The notes: generated from the sequence alone by a model not told the origin. Counted from the first letter of the stretch, positions 9,155 to 18,743 are shown. The stretch: DNA of 64,000 nucleotides from Flavobacterium sp. KS-LB2 (GCF_036895565.1 NZ_CP145904.1:310001-374000); one strand, 5' to 3'. Translations and numbers: made by a program.

Positions 9155-10132
9155 ATGGCACAACTTGAACCAATTTTACAAGAAAATAAAAATCGTTTCG
9201 TGATTTTCCCAATCAAACACAATGATATTTGGGAGTTTTATAAATCAATGGAAGCTAGTTTTTGGACTGCTGAAGAAATTGATTTGTCGCAAGATTTAAA
9301 CGACTGGAATAATAAGTTGAATGAGGATGAAAGGTATTTCATCAAGCATATTCTTGCTTTTTTTGCTGCCTCGGACGGAATTGTAAATGAGAATTTAGCA
9401 GAGAATTTTGTGAACGAAGTGCAATATGCTGAAGCAAAATTCTTCTATGGTTTCCAAATCATGATGGAAAATATTCACAGTGAAACGTATTCATTATTGA
9501 TTGATACCTATGTGAAAGATGAAGCAGAGAAAGATGAATTATTTAATGCTTTAGAAGTTTTTCCTGCGATTAAGAAAAAAGCGGATTGGGCTTTGAAATG
9601 GATTGAGTCTGATTCGTTTGCGGAGCGTTTGATTGCTTTTGCAGCTGTGGAAGGAATCTTCTTTTCGGGAGCATTTTGTTCTATTTACTGGTTGAAAAAA
9701 CGTGGATTAATGCCAGGATTAACGTTTTCTAACGAATTGATTTCTCGCGACGAAGGAGTGCACTGTGATTTTGCAGTACACTTGCACAACCACCATTTAG
9801 TAAATAAAGTTCCTAAAGAAAGAATTAGAAGCATTATCGTTGATGCCTTAAATATTGAAAGAGAGTTTATCACTGAATCGCTTCCGGTGAGTTTAATAGG
9901 AATGAATGCAGCGTTAATGACGCAATATTTAGAATTTGTTGCGGACCGTTTATTAGTTGAATTAGGTTGCGATAGAGAATACAATACTTCAAATCCTTTT
10001 GATTTTATGGATATGATTTCGCTTCAAGGGAAAACAAACTTCTTTGAAAAGAAAGTGGCCGAATATCAAAAAGCAGGTGTTATGAATACGGATGAGGATG
10101 CTCAGAAAATTAGTTTTGACGCTGATTTTTAG
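9155..10132 (+). CDS. nrdB: class Ia ribonucleotide reductase, small (radical) subunit
   Basis: 325 aa. Di-iron ligands and the radical tyrosine are all visible: Asp74 (AASDG), Glu105 and His108 with Tyr112 (ENIHSETY), Glu167 (EGIFFSG), Glu200 and His203 (RDEGVH). The sequence around these is strikingly like eukaryotic R2 (for example [12 protein letters not shown] and [19 protein letters not shown]), as is usual for Bacteroidetes. With NrdA it reduces ribonucleoside diphosphates to deoxy forms. It is co-directional with nrdA, from which it is separated by about 200 bp holding a dispersed hairpin repeat. Confidence 0.97.
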   Translation: MAQLEPILQENKNRFVIFPIKHNDIWEFYKSMEASFWTAEEIDLSQDLNDWNNKLNEDERYFIKHILAFFAASDGIVNENLAENFVNEVQYAEAKFFYGFQIMMENIHSETYSLLIDTYVKDEAEKDELFNALEVFPAIKKKADWALKWIESDSFAERLIAFAAVEGIFFSGAFCSIYWLKKRGLMPGLTFSNELISRDEGVHCDFAVHLHNHHLVNKVPKERIRSIIVDALNIEREFITESLPVSLIGMNAALMTQYLEFVADRLLVELGCDREYNTSNPFDFMDMISLQGKTNFFEKKVAEYQKAGVMNTDEDAQKISFDADF

Positions 10133-10157
10133 AAAGTAGTTATCGCATCATCGGGTG

Positions 10158-10265
10158 TTTTTAGCCCCGATGGAAGGGAATATCCTTTCTAGTCCTGAAC
10201 TTGTTTCAGGATCCTGAAACAAGTTCAGGACTAGAAAGATTGGAATGACAGCGGGATTAGCTTCC
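10158..10265 (+). repeat. dispersed hairpin element, copy 1, between nrdB and nrdA
   Basis: Left end TTTTTAGCCCCG is shared with the copy at 33580-33662, and right end GCGGGATTAGCTTCC resembles the right ends of the other copies. The core, 10185-10238, is a 54-bp perfect palindrome centred on GGATCC at 10209-10214, built from TCCTGAACTTGTTTCAGGA-type sequence. The segment 10147-10173 can also fold (CATCGGG with CCCGATG). It sits inside the nrdBA transcription unit and reads in the same direction. Confidence 0.8.
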
Positions 10266-10331
10266 CAAAAAAATGAAACAAATACTCAAAAACGGGAAAG
10301 GGATTTTCTGTTTTTTAAAACAATTAAGCGT

Positions 10332-12761
10332 ATGTATGTAGTTAAAAGAGATGGGCACAAAGAGCCGGTAATGTTCGACAAAATCACGGATAGAATTAAA
10401 AAACTATGCTATGGTTTGAATGATTTGGTTGATGCTGTGAAAGTGGCAATGCGCGTAATTGAAGGACTTTATGATGGTGTTTCGACATCTGAACTAGATA
10501 ATCTTGCTGCCGAAACTGCCGCGTCAATGACTATTGCACATCCTGATTATGCCCAATTAGCAGCCCGTATTGCAATCTCTAATTTACATTCAAACACAAA
10601 AAAATCATTCTCAGAAACGATGAATGATATGTTCAATTATGTGAATCCAAGAAACGGTCAATATGCACCGTTAGTTTCTGATGAAGTGCATAAAGTAATT
10701 ATGGATAATGCGGAGTTTTTAGATTCCCACATTATATACAATAGAGATTTCAATTACGATTATTTTGGTTTTAAAACCTTAGAAAGATCGTATTTGCTAA
10801 AAATAAATGGTAAAATCGTGGAACGTCCGCAACATATGTTGATGCGTGTGTCTGTTGGGATTCACTTAGACGATTTGAAATCGGTAATAGAAACCTACGA
10901 CTTAATGTCGAAAAAATTCTTTACGCATGCAACACCAACATTGTTTAATGCTGGAACTCCAAAACCTCAAATGTCTTCTTGTTTCCTTTTGGCCATGCAA
11001 GACGATAGTATTGATGGGATTTATGACACGTTGAAACAAACGGCTAAAATCTCACAATCAGCAGGTGGAATAGGACTTTCTATTCACAATGTAAGAGCAA
11101 CTGGTTCTTATATTCGTGGTACTAACGGAACGTCTAACGGAATTGTTCCTATGTTGCGTGTTTTCAATGATACAGCACGTTATGTAGATCAAGGAGGAGG
11201 AAAACGTAAAGGAAGTTTTGCCATTTATATCGAAACTTGGCATGCGGATATCTTTGAATTCCTTGACTTGAAAAAGAATACCGGAAAAGAAGAAATGCGT
11301 GCAAGAGATTTGTTTTTTGCGATGTGGACTTCGGATTTGTTTATGAAAAGAGTACAAGAAGACAGTTATTGGACCTTAATGTGTCCTAATGAATGTCCTG
11401 GATTGTATGACGTTTATGGAGACGATTTCGAAAAAATGTACACGGATTACGAAAAAGCTGGAAAAGGTAGAAAAACTATCAAAGCACATGAATTGTGGGA
11501 GAAAATTCTAGAATCGCAAATCGAAACTGGAACGCCTTACATGTTGTACAAAGATGCAGCCAATAGAAAATCAAACCAAAAAAATCTAGGTACGATTCGT
11601 TCTTCGAATTTGTGTACGGAGATTATGGAATACACATCTACAGATGAAATTGCAGTTTGTAACTTGGCTTCACTTTCGTTGCCAATGTTTGTGGAAAACA
11701 AAAAATTCAATCATGACTTGTTATTCAGCGTTACCAAACGTGTAACTAGAAACTTGAATAAAGTAATTGATAGAAATTATTATCCAGTAAAAGAGGCCGA
11801 AAACTCCAATATGCGTCACAGACCAGTTGGTCTTGGAGTACAAGGACTAGCGGATGCTTTCATTATGCTTCGTATGCCATTTACGAGTGACGAAGCGAAG
11901 AAACTGAATCAGGAAATTTTTGAGACCCTGTACTTTGCAGCAGTAACCGCATCGATGGAAATGGCCAAAGAAGAAGGGCCGTATTCTACTTTTGAAGGTT
12001 CGCCAATGTCACAAGGAGAATTTCAGTACAATTTGTGGGGATTGAAAGATGAGGAATTATCAGGTCGTTGGGATTGGGCTTCTTTGCGAAAAGAAGTGAT
12101 GGAACACGGGGTGAGAAACTCCTTATTAGTAGCGCCGATGCCAACCGCTTCGACTTCTCAAATATTGGGTAACAATGAAGCATTCGAACCATATACTTCT
12201 AATATTTACACCAGAAGAGTACTTTCGGGTGAGTTTATTGTGGTAAACAAACACTTGTTACACGATTTAGTAGAACGCGGTTTGTGGAACGAAACATTGA
12301 AACAAGAATTGATGCGAAATAACGGTTCTGTTCAAGCACTTGATATTCCGCAGGACTTGAAAGAATTGTACAAAACTGTATGGGAAATGTCTATGAAAGA
12401 TATTATTGATATGTCACGTCAGCGTGGGTATTTTGTCGATCAATCACAATCATTGAATTTATTCATGCAAAATGCCAATTATTCTAAATTGACATCGATG
12501 CATTTCTACGCTTGGCAATCCGGATTGAAAACAGGAATGTATTATTTGAGAACAAAAGCTGCGGTGGATGCGATTAAATTTACATTGAATAATGATAAAA
12601 AAGCAGAACCAATTGAAATTAAAGAGCAACCCGTTTTGGAGCGATTAGAGTCAATTGCCGTTTTAAATGAACCTGTTGAAATGACTGCTGAAGAATACAG
12701 AGCAATGATTGAACTGGCTAAAAATGCTGGTCCAGACGAATGCGAAATGTGTGGGTCTTAA
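10332..12761 (+). CDS. nrdA: class Ia ribonucleotide reductase, large (catalytic) subunit
   Basis: 809 aa from the ATG at 10332. An in-frame ATG at 10245 would add 29 residues, but those are encoded inside the repeat element and the family begins at [17 protein letters not shown], so the later start is chosen. An ATP-cone spans the first 90 residues. The catalytic barrel shows [27 protein letters not shown] (active-site Cys and Glu) and [13 protein letters not shown]. The C-terminal tail CEMC is the redox pair re-reduced by thioredoxin or glutaredoxin. It partners NrdB. A terminator follows at 12780. Confidence 0.97.
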   Translation: MYVVKRDGHKEPVMFDKITDRIKKLCYGLNDLVDAVKVAMRVIEGLYDGVSTSELDNLAAETAASMTIAHPDYAQLAARIAISNLHSNTKKSFSETMNDMFNYVNPRNGQYAPLVSDEVHKVIMDNAEFLDSHIIYNRDFNYDYFGFKTLERSYLLKINGKIVERPQHMLMRVSVGIHLDDLKSVIETYDLMSKKFFTHATPTLFNAGTPKPQMSSCFLLAMQDDSIDGIYDTLKQTAKISQSAGGIGLSIHNVRATGSYIRGTNGTSNGIVPMLRVFNDTARYVDQGGGKRKGSFAIYIETWHADIFEFLDLKKNTGKEEMRARDLFFAMWTSDLFMKRVQEDSYWTLMCPNECPGLYDVYGDDFEKMYTDYEKAGKGRKTIKAHELWEKILESQIETGTPYMLYKDAANRKSNQKNLGTIRSSNLCTEIMEYTSTDEIAVCNLASLSLPMFVENKKFNHDLLFSVTKRVTRNLNKVIDRNYYPVKEAENSNMRHRPVGLGVQGLADAFIMLRMPFTSDEAKKLNQEIFETLYFAAVTASMEMAKEEGPYSTFEGSPMSQGEFQYNLWGLKDEELSGRWDWASLRKEVMEHGVRNSLLVAPMPTASTSQILGNNEAFEPYTSNIYTRRVLSGEFIVVNKHLLHDLVERGLWNETLKQELMRNNGSVQALDIPQDLKELYKTVWEMSMKDIIDMSRQRGYFVDQSQSLNLFMQNANYSKLTSMHFYAWQSGLKTGMYYLRTKAAVDAIKFTLNNDKKAEPIEIKEQPVLERLESIAVLNEPVEMTAEEYRAMIELAKNAGPDECEMCGS

Positions 12762-12779
12762 TGACTCAGGAAAATAATA

Positions 12780-12804
12780 AAGGCTTCTTAATTGAAGCCT
12801 TTTA
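12780..12804 (+). terminator. rho-independent terminator after nrdA
   Basis: AAGGCTTC pairs with GAAGCCTT across a 6-base loop and is followed by TTTT. Confidence 0.85.
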
Positions 12805-13105
12805 TAAGAACATATTAACCTTTAATTTATTTTGCTGAGGTAAAGAAAAAAGTAATGCGCATAAAAAAAGGGACATCTATGACATCCCTATTTTGGAGAA
12901 CTTAAATAATTTTGGATCCGACCCCTAAAATTTTAAGTTGTTTAAGAAGGAAAAGGTTACCTCGCCTACTTTTTATATACCTCAAAAGTATATAATTCGA
13001 ATCTTCTTTCCAAAATTATTTTTTAAGATAATATCAATGTTGATATTATTAATCTACAACTCTTATGTCATAAGAGATTAAAGAGTTGTTAACAAAACAA
13101 ATAAA
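12805..13105. other. intergenic region rich in short hairpins, no recognised gene
   Basis: Several perfect inverted repeats occur in close succession: TATATAC/GTATATA (12974-12980 and 12988-12994), ATAATATCAA/TTGATATTAT (13028-13037 and 13040-13049), CTCTTATG/CATAAGAG (13060-13076) nested within CAACTCTT/AAGAGTTG (13057-13064 and 13081-13088). No long coding frame is convincing. It may be the leader of the 41-aa gene or an unannotated small RNA. Confidence 0.4.
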
Positions 13106-13231
13106 ATGGAAAATCCATCAAACAATGATTTTTACTACATTTTTAGAAAATGTATCACGACCAGAAATGGAAGAAGAATTTGTAAAACTGACGGAAGTTG
13201 TTTTAAAATTCGAATTAAGAAAAGCATTTAA
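13106..13231 (+). CDS. 41-aa basic conserved-looking small protein
   Basis: An ATG at 13106 opens a 41-codon frame whose product contains FRKCITTRNGRRICKTDG, a compact basic segment with three cysteines overall (residues 16, 26 and 32). From memory, short Bacteroidetes proteins with an FRxxITxRNGxx core exist, but I cannot confirm the family here. A good terminator (13242-13270) begins 10 bp after the stop, which supports an independent short gene. A longer overlapping frame (13086-13325) runs through the terminator and the following repeat, so it is judged spurious. Function unknown. Confidence 0.55.
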   Translation: MENPSNNDFYYIFRKCITTRNGRRICKTDGSCFKIRIKKSI

Positions 13232-13241
13232 ATTTGAAAAG

Positions 13242-13270
13242 CAGCTGTCAATTGATAGCTGTTTTTTTTT
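13242..13270 (+). terminator. terminator after the 41-aa gene
   Basis: CAGCTGTCAATTGATAGCTG is nearly self-complementary (one G-T pair on each side) and is followed by nine T residues. Confidence 0.75.
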
Positions 13271-13354
13271 GGTAGCTATTCCCCGCTCTCGGTACTTCAA
13301 ACGAATTTCACTGAACTCTAATTAAAATAAATGCTTAGTTAAGCAGTAAGGGCT
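13271..13354 (-). repeat. dispersed hairpin element, degenerate copy 6
   Basis: Reading leftward, it opens with AGCCCTTACTGC and ends with AGCGGGGAATAGCTACC, comparable to AGCCCCGGTAGCAGC and AACGGGAAATAGCTCC of the better copy at 33580-33662. The interior is AT-rich and its core hairpin is not clear, so the copy is probably decayed. Confidence 0.4.
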
Positions 13355-13374
13355 AGAACATCGAGAGTTAATAG

Positions 13375-13404
13375 TTGAAATTAGGTTGTAATTCACTATA
13401 TTTG
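13375..13404 (+). promoter_or_regulatory. promoter of the RDD-protein gene
   Basis: TTG at 13375-13377, a 19-bp spacer and TATATTTG at 13397-13404 match the Bacteroidetes -33/-7 promoter very well. The start codon is 50 bp downstream. Confidence 0.75.
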
Positions 13405-13454
13405 AGTTGTTTAATATGGTTTGTGTCCTTTTGTAATAACTAAAAATATTAAAA

Positions 13455-13931
13455 ATGGAAAGTAAAGAATTTGCCGTCACAGAAGATTTATTAGCTTCCA
13501 AAAGTCAACGTTTTCTGAATTTTAGTATTGATTTAGGGATTGTTTATATAATACAAATTACAATTGGAACAACCATCGATATTATTGGAGATTTGACGCG
13601 AAGTTATGCTGCATCGAATTGGTTGAAATCATTGACTTTGATTGAAAATTTTTTCTTTGGACTTGTAATCTTATTTTTTTACTACGGATTATCAGAACTG
13701 TATTTCTCCAGAACTTTTGGAAAATATTTTACGAAAACAATAGTTGTCAAGCATAATGGTTCAAAGCCCAACATGAAAAGCATTATTATCCGAACTGTAT
13801 CGAGATTAATTCCTTTGGAGCCTTTTTCTTTTTTAACTGCTGAGCGAGGATGGCATGATACATTATCCGTTACGTATGTGGTTAAAAAGCATGAGTTTGT
13901 TGCAAAAAAGAAATTATTTTCTGAAGAATAA
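13455..13931 (+). CDS. RDD-family membrane protein
   Basis: 158 aa. The N-terminal ASKSQRFLNFSIDLGIVYII carries the Arg and Asp residues that give the RDD family its name, and the second half has the conserved FGKYFTKTIVVK and IIRTVSRLIPLEPFSF segments. There are about two to three transmembrane helices. RDD proteins have unclear roles; some act as ion antiporters. The gene has its own promoter and is followed by a weak hairpin with a T-run (13953-13982) before dgt, which overlaps only non-coding sequence if dgt starts at 14033. Confidence 0.85.
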   Translation: MESKEFAVTEDLLASKSQRFLNFSIDLGIVYIIQITIGTTIDIIGDLTRSYAASNWLKSLTLIENFFFGLVILFFYYGLSELYFSRTFGKYFTKTIVVKHNGSKPNMKSIIIRTVSRLIPLEPFSFLTAERGWHDTLSVTYVVKKHEFVAKKKLFSEE

Positions 13932-14032
13932 AGAAGTAGAAAAGATAAAAATTGCAGTCATTTTAGGCTGCTTTTTTGTTTTTAAACACATCCTTTTCTT
14001 TATATTCGCTCCTTCTAAATACCAACAATAAT

Positions 14033-15382
14033 ATGATGAACTGGGAACAACTTTTATCACTAAAACGACAAGGCGACAAAGGCAAAAGATTGCGTGTAGA
14101 ACAAGATGATACCCGCTTGGGTTTTGAAGTCGATTACGACCGTATCATTTTCTCAGCCGCTTTTAGAAGTTTGCAGGATAAAACCCAAGTTATTCCGTTA
14201 TCAAAAACTGATTTTGTGCATACTCGACTGACACACAGTTTAGAAGTTTCGGTTGTTGGACGTTCTTTAGGACGATTGGTTGGTAAAAAAATCATCGAAA
14301 AATACCCGCATCTGAAAGAAGTTCACGGCTATCACATGAATGATTTTGGAGCTATCGTAGCTGCAGCATCTTTGGCGCATGATATTGGGAATCCGCCTTT
14401 TGGACATTCCGGTGAAAAAGCGATTGGCGAATATTTTTCCATTGGAAAAGGACAGCAATACAAAGACCAGCTTACGGCAAAAGAATGGCAGGATTTAATT
14501 GATTTTGAAGGAAATGCAAATGGTTTTTCGGTATTGACAGCTAGTCGTCCCGGAATTGAAGGCGGACTTCGAATTTCGTATGCGACTCTTGGTGCTTTTA
14601 TGAAATATCCAAAAGAAAGTTTGCCGAAAAAACCAACAAAGGACATTGCTGACAAAAAATACGGTTTCTTTCAAACTGAAAAAGCTTTTTTTCAAGAAGT
14701 GGCTCTTGATATGGGTTTGATTCCAAATAAATCCGGAGATAATATAGGTTTCGAAAGACATCCTTTGGCATACTTAGTCGAAGCTGCGGATGATATTTGT
14801 TACACCATTATTGATTTTGAAGACGGAATCAATTTAGGATTGGTTTCGGAGGATTTTGCGTTGGAATATTTGATAAAATTGGTAAAAGACAGCATTGACA
14901 CTTCGAAATATAAGACCTTAGAAACCAAAGAAGATCGCATCAGTTATTTGCGTGCTTTAGCAATTGGGAGTTTAATCAATGATGCGGTAAAGGTTTTTAT
15001 CGAAAATGAAGCATTAATTTTGGCTGGGAAATTCCCGTATGCTATAATGGATAAAAGTAAGTACAAAGCACAGATGGATGACATTATCAAAATCAGTGTT
15101 AAAAACATTTACCAAAGCCGTGAAGTTATTGAGAAAGAAATTGTTGGGTATCAAATTATACAAACGTTGTTGGATAAATTCATAACAGCTTTTAATAATA
15201 AATTCAACGGAAATGCGTCTAATTACGATTCCTTAATTATGAAAATGTTGCCAGAAAAGCATCATTTGGAAAAAGAGAATCTATATGGAAGACTGCTCCA
15301 TATTTGTCATTATGTGTCGCTTTTGACCGATGGGAATGCACTTGAATTATTTGAAACTATTAATGGTAGAAAGAAGAATTAA
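14033..15382 (+). CDS. dgt: deoxyguanosinetriphosphate triphosphohydrolase (dGTPase)
   Basis: 449 aa from ATG 14033 (a second ATG follows at once at 14036). An upstream in-frame ATG at 13976 lies in a T-rich stretch resembling the terminator of the preceding gene and is not used here. HD-domain residues are visible: His68 in RLTHSLEV, and His116-Asp117 in AHDIGNPPFGH. FRSLQDKTQV (44-53) is the dGTPase family signature. The enzyme hydrolyses dNTPs, chiefly dGTP, to the nucleoside and tripolyphosphate, and so influences the dNTP pool made by NrdAB upstream. Confidence 0.93.
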   Translation: MMNWEQLLSLKRQGDKGKRLRVEQDDTRLGFEVDYDRIIFSAAFRSLQDKTQVIPLSKTDFVHTRLTHSLEVSVVGRSLGRLVGKKIIEKYPHLKEVHGYHMNDFGAIVAAASLAHDIGNPPFGHSGEKAIGEYFSIGKGQQYKDQLTAKEWQDLIDFEGNANGFSVLTASRPGIEGGLRISYATLGAFMKYPKESLPKKPTKDIADKKYGFFQTEKAFFQEVALDMGLIPNKSGDNIGFERHPLAYLVEAADDICYTIIDFEDGINLGLVSEDFALEYLIKLVKDSIDTSKYKTLETKEDRISYLRALAIGSLINDAVKVFIENEALILAGKFPYAIMDKSKYKAQMDDIIKISVKNIYQSREVIEKEIVGYQIIQTLLDKFITAFNNKFNGNASNYDSLIMKMLPEKHHLEKENLYGRLLHICHYVSLLTDGNALELFETINGRKKN

Positions 15383-15385
15383 TTC

Positions 15386-16420
15386 TTAAAAAACATATTC
15401 AATTCCTACACCAATAGCTTGTCGAACTTGTGTTTTTGGGCCCTCGGTTACTTGTATTCCTGCGATCTCTCTTTTTGATTTGATATCGTCGTCATAGATA
15501 ACATGTGCTCCAATGTTTGCTTTTACATATTGATTTACTACAAGTTCTACTAGAAAATCACAATCTATATCGATGTTTCCAAAACGATTTACATAGTCAG
15601 AATATAAGCTTAGGCGATTTTCTAGATTAATATTTTTGAAGATTTCTTTTTTGTATTTATTAGTTATTAAAAATCCAAGTTCCATTTTTGATTGTTCCCC
15701 TTCGGTGAGTAGATTTCCATCCAAGTCATAGGTTGCTTTTGCAACACCAAAAGCACCTTGATTCGCTAATCTTTGGTCTAAAACCAAAGTAGTTTTAAAT
15801 GTAAATGGGGAAATATAAAATGTTCTTTTCTTATCTTTATCAATATTCTCAGCACCTACTCCCATAAAAATATAGGCTGGCGCAAAAGGTTTTGAGATTG
15901 CTTTTTCTGTATTTGGATAGGCATAACCATTCGTGAATTGCGTGTTGAAATTAAATTTTGCTGAGTGATACCAATTAGAAAGAGTGTCTTTTCTATAGCC
16001 AAATGTGGAGTTTAATTGTAAGGCGTCCTCTGTTTTTCGTATATCAATTCCGTCTTGTTTGTTTAAACCATATTTAACAATTAGTTCGTTTGACCAGTTG
16101 TAATTACTCCTCGCATAAACTCTATGGAATTTCCCTTTAAACAATCCTGAAATCGAACTAGTTCCTCCTGCACTCCAGTTGACAAAAGCAACTTCAGAGA
16201 TGTCGAATCCTAAACTGTTTTTTTTTGTCCAATGCGATAATGGAAGATAATGTGTTAGAGTTTGTATTTTTAATGCTACTTTCAACGGCCTATTTGCAGT
16301 TGATAGGGTTTTTATTGGACTAAGAGTATCAGATAACGGTGTAATTCTTACTTCTTGAGCAAAACAATTAAAAGAGATAGAAAGGCTAAGTATGAGAAAA
16401 GTGTAGGTTAATAGCTTCAT
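15386..16420 (-). CDS. DUF3078 outer-membrane-type protein
   Basis: 344 aa with a signal peptide (about residues 1-21, ending SFNCFAQ). The body has the DUF3078 features EVAFVNWSAGGTSSISG and, further on, a repeated alternation of aromatic and polar residues expected of a beta-barrel, ending in an aromatic residue (EYVF) as outer-membrane barrels do. Function unknown; the family is restricted to Bacteroidetes. It lies 38 bp downstream of dxs, in the same direction, and is convergent with dgt. Confidence 0.85.
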   Translation of the reverse strand: MKLLTYTFLILSLSISFNCFAQEVRITPLSDTLSPIKTLSTANRPLKVALKIQTLTHYLPLSHWTKKNSLGFDISEVAFVNWSAGGTSSISGLFKGKFHRVYARSNYNWSNELIVKYGLNKQDGIDIRKTEDALQLNSTFGYRKDTLSNWYHSAKFNFNTQFTNGYAYPNTEKAISKPFAPAYIFMGVGAENIDKDKKRTFYISPFTFKTTLVLDQRLANQGAFGVAKATYDLDGNLLTEGEQSKMELGFLITNKYKKEIFKNINLENRLSLYSDYVNRFGNIDIDCDFLVELVVNQYVKANIGAHVIYDDDIKSKREIAGIQVTEGPKTQVRQAIGVGIEYVF

Positions 16421-16458
16421 TTTGGACTAGTTGTGTTTAAGGTTGCAAAATAATTATT

Positions 16459-18240
16459 TTAATAGCTCGAAAAAAGTATTTCAAGACTTTTAACGTCAAT
16501 TTTACAGTATTGTTGTAATTCAGCTACAGTTCCATGTTCAATAAACTCATCGGGAATACCCAAAACGGTTATCTTTGGAGTATGCTTATTCTCAGCAGCA
16601 TACTCGAGAATTGCACTTCCAAAACCACCTTTTACAGTTCCATCTTCTATCGTTATTATAGTTGTAAATTCAGTGCAAATAGTGTGTAATGCGTTTTTGT
16701 CTAATGGTTTAACGAATGAAAAATCGTAATGTGCAATAGTTTCTGGATGATTCATTTTGGCTATTGCCAAAGTAACATTATTGCCAATAGTTCCATTTGA
16801 TAAAACGGCAACTTTTGTACCTTCTTTTATGCAAATGCTTTTTCCAATGGCTATTTTTTCGTACTTACCAAGATGTTGCGTTTGCCAGTCTGCAATGACA
16901 CCTCGACCTCTTGGATAACGAATGGCTATTGGATGATTTAATCCTAATTGTGCGGTATATAAAATATTTTGCAATGCTATTTCATTCATTGGAGCGTATA
17001 CAATCATGTTAGGAATGCAACGCAAATAAGCCAAATCGAAAACACCATGGTGCGTTGCTCCGTCTTCTCCGACTAAACCAGCTCTGTCCAGACAAAAAAT
17101 TACCGGAAGGTTTTGCAAAGCGACATCGTGAATTATTTGGTCGTATGCTCTTTGTAAAAATGTCGAGTAAATATTGCAATAAACAATCATTCCTTGAGTT
17201 GCCATTCCAGCTGCCAAAGTTACCGCATGTTGTTCGGCAATTCCAACGTCAAAAGCGCGTTTTGGGAAGGCGTCCATCATGAACTTTAAAGAACTTCCCG
17301 ATGGCATAGCAGGAGTAATTCCTATGATTTTTTCATTACTTTTAGCCAAATCCAATACGGTCAAGCCAAAAACATCCTGATATTTTGGAGGTAGATTTTC
17401 TTCGGATTTAATGTGGATTTCCCCTGTTGCAGCGTCAAATTTTCCCGGAGCATGATATTTTACCTGATTTTCTTCGGCTTGAAGTAATCCTTTGCCTTTT
17501 GTAGTAATGATATGAAGGAATTTTGGTCCTTTGGTTTTTTGTAAACGTTTCAATTCTTTGATAACAGCAAAAATATCATGGCCGTCAATAGGCCCCGAAT
17601 AATCAAAATTCAGGGATTTAATCATGTTATTTTGCCTCGGATTTTTTCCTTCTTTTACGGCAGTGAGGTATTGTTTTAAAGCACCCACGCTTGGATCAAT
17701 CCCGATAGCGTTATCATTGAGAATCACCAGTAAATTAGCATCGGTAACTCCGGCGTGATTCAATCCTTCAAAAGCCATCCCTGAGGCAATTGAAGCGTCT
17801 CCAATTACCGCAATGTGTTGTTTGTGGAAATCGCCTTTCAAATTAGAAGCTATTGCCATTCCTAATGCTGCCGAAATAGAAGTAGAGGAGTGGCCTACTC
17901 CAAAAGCATCGTAAATACTCTCACTCCTTTTTGGGAAACCGGAAATACCGCCGAGTTGCCTGTTGGTATGAAAATTTTCTCTTCGGCCGGTGAGTATTTT
18001 ATGTCCATAGGCTTGATGACCTACATCCCAAATCAATAAATCGTTTGGGGTGTCAAAAACATAATGCAAGGCAATTGTCAATTCTACAACTCCCAGGCTT
18101 GCACCGAGATGACCTTCTTTTACAGCCACAATGTCGATAATAAAATCGCGTAATTCTTGGGCTACTTGAGGAAGTTGGGCTACGTCAAGCAGTCGTAAAT
18201 CGGTTGGGTTATTGATGTTTGAAAGTAAATTATCTGACAT
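16459..18240 (-). CDS. dxs: 1-deoxy-D-xylulose-5-phosphate synthase
   Basis: 593 aa, the shorter Bacteroidetes form (about 620-640 in E. coli-like enzymes). Substrate-entry histidine region KEGHLGASLG, thiamine-diphosphate motif beginning GDASIASGMAFEGLNHAG and ending NDN, and transketolase central domain GIAEQHAVTLAAGMA with DRAGLVGEDGATHHG are all present. It condenses pyruvate and glyceraldehyde-3-phosphate, the first step of the MEP isoprenoid pathway, which feeds the prenylglyceryl phosphate synthase elsewhere in the window. It is divergent from tadA across only 38 bp. Confidence 0.96.
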   Translation of the reverse strand: MSDNLLSNINNPTDLRLLDVAQLPQVAQELRDFIIDIVAVKEGHLGASLGVVELTIALHYVFDTPNDLLIWDVGHQAYGHKILTGRRENFHTNRQLGGISGFPKRSESIYDAFGVGHSSTSISAALGMAIASNLKGDFHKQHIAVIGDASIASGMAFEGLNHAGVTDANLLVILNDNAIGIDPSVGALKQYLTAVKEGKNPRQNNMIKSLNFDYSGPIDGHDIFAVIKELKRLQKTKGPKFLHIITTKGKGLLQAEENQVKYHAPGKFDAATGEIHIKSEENLPPKYQDVFGLTVLDLAKSNEKIIGITPAMPSGSSLKFMMDAFPKRAFDVGIAEQHAVTLAAGMATQGMIVYCNIYSTFLQRAYDQIIHDVALQNLPVIFCLDRAGLVGEDGATHHGVFDLAYLRCIPNMIVYAPMNEIALQNILYTAQLGLNHPIAIRYPRGRGVIADWQTQHLGKYEKIAIGKSICIKEGTKVAVLSNGTIGNNVTLAIAKMNHPETIAHYDFSFVKPLDKNALHTICTEFTTIITIEDGTVKGGFGSAILEYAAENKHTPKITVLGIPDEFIEHGTVAELQQYCKIDVKSLEILFSSY

Positions 18241-18244
18241 AAAG

Positions 18245-18273
18245 CAAATGTACGAATTGAATTCTTATTTTTG
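18245..18273. promoter_or_regulatory. closely spaced divergent -7 boxes for dxs and tadA
   Basis: On the minus strand TACATTTG (plus 18245-18252) faces dxs, and on the plus strand TATTTTTG (18266-18273) faces tadA. The tadA ATG is at 18279, only 5 bp after its box, so the tadA mRNA would be leaderless or nearly so. No good -33 TTG is seen for either. Confidence 0.45.
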
Positions 18274-18278
18274 TAGCT

Positions 18279-18722
18279 ATGATAAACCCATTTACCGACG
18301 AATATTTCATGAAAAAAGCTTTGCAGGAAGCTGAAATAGCTTTTGAAAAAGGCGAAATTCCTGTTGGAGCTATTGTTGTCATTGATAATAAAGTCATTGC
18401 GCGAGGTCATAATCTGACTGAAATGCTGATTGATGTTACGGCTCATGCCGAAATGCAGGCAATTACTGCCGCTGCAAATTTTCTTGGTGGGAAATATTTA
18501 ATAGGTTGTACACTATATGTCACACTGGAACCTTGCCAGATGTGTGCAGGCGCTTTGTACTGGAGTCAAATTTCGAAAATTGTGTATGGTGCCAGCGATG
18601 ACAATCGCGGTTTTGTAAAAATGGGAACGCAATTGCATCCTAAAACTACCGTTGTTTCTGGAGTTTTGGCAAATGATGCTAGTGATTTGATGAAGCGTTT
18701 TTTTGTGGAGCGGAGGAAATAA
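18279..18722 (+). CDS. tadA: tRNA-specific adenosine deaminase
   Basis: 147 aa. The zinc-deaminase site is complete: HAE at residues 56-58 and PCQMC at 85-89. The PFTDEYFMKKALQEAEIAFEKGEIPVGA N-terminal helix and GASDDNRGFV loop are typical of TadA, which converts A34 to inosine in tRNA-Arg(ACG). It differs from the dCMP deaminase at 3688 by lacking the GYNG/CC insert. It stands alone and is followed by a dispersed repeat element. Confidence 0.9.
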   Translation: MINPFTDEYFMKKALQEAEIAFEKGEIPVGAIVVIDNKVIARGHNLTEMLIDVTAHAEMQAITAAANFLGGKYLIGCTLYVTLEPCQMCAGALYWSQISKIVYGASDDNRGFVKMGTQLHPKTTVVSGVLANDASDLMKRFFVERRK

Positions 18723-18743
18723 TATTCTTCTCCTAAATACACT

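Noticed and set aside
10245..10331. 29-residue N-terminal extension of NrdA
   Set aside because: Encoded inside the right end of the repeat element; the family starts at MYVVKRDG, encoded from 10332.
13086..13325. 79-codon plus-strand frame downstream of nrdA
   Set aside because: It runs through a T9 terminator and into a dispersed repeat; the 41-aa frame starting at 13106 in another register fits the terminator position and looks more protein-like.
13976..14032. 19-residue N-terminal extension of the dGTPase
   Set aside because: Lies in a T-rich hairpin region after the RDD gene; family members begin MNWEQLL.
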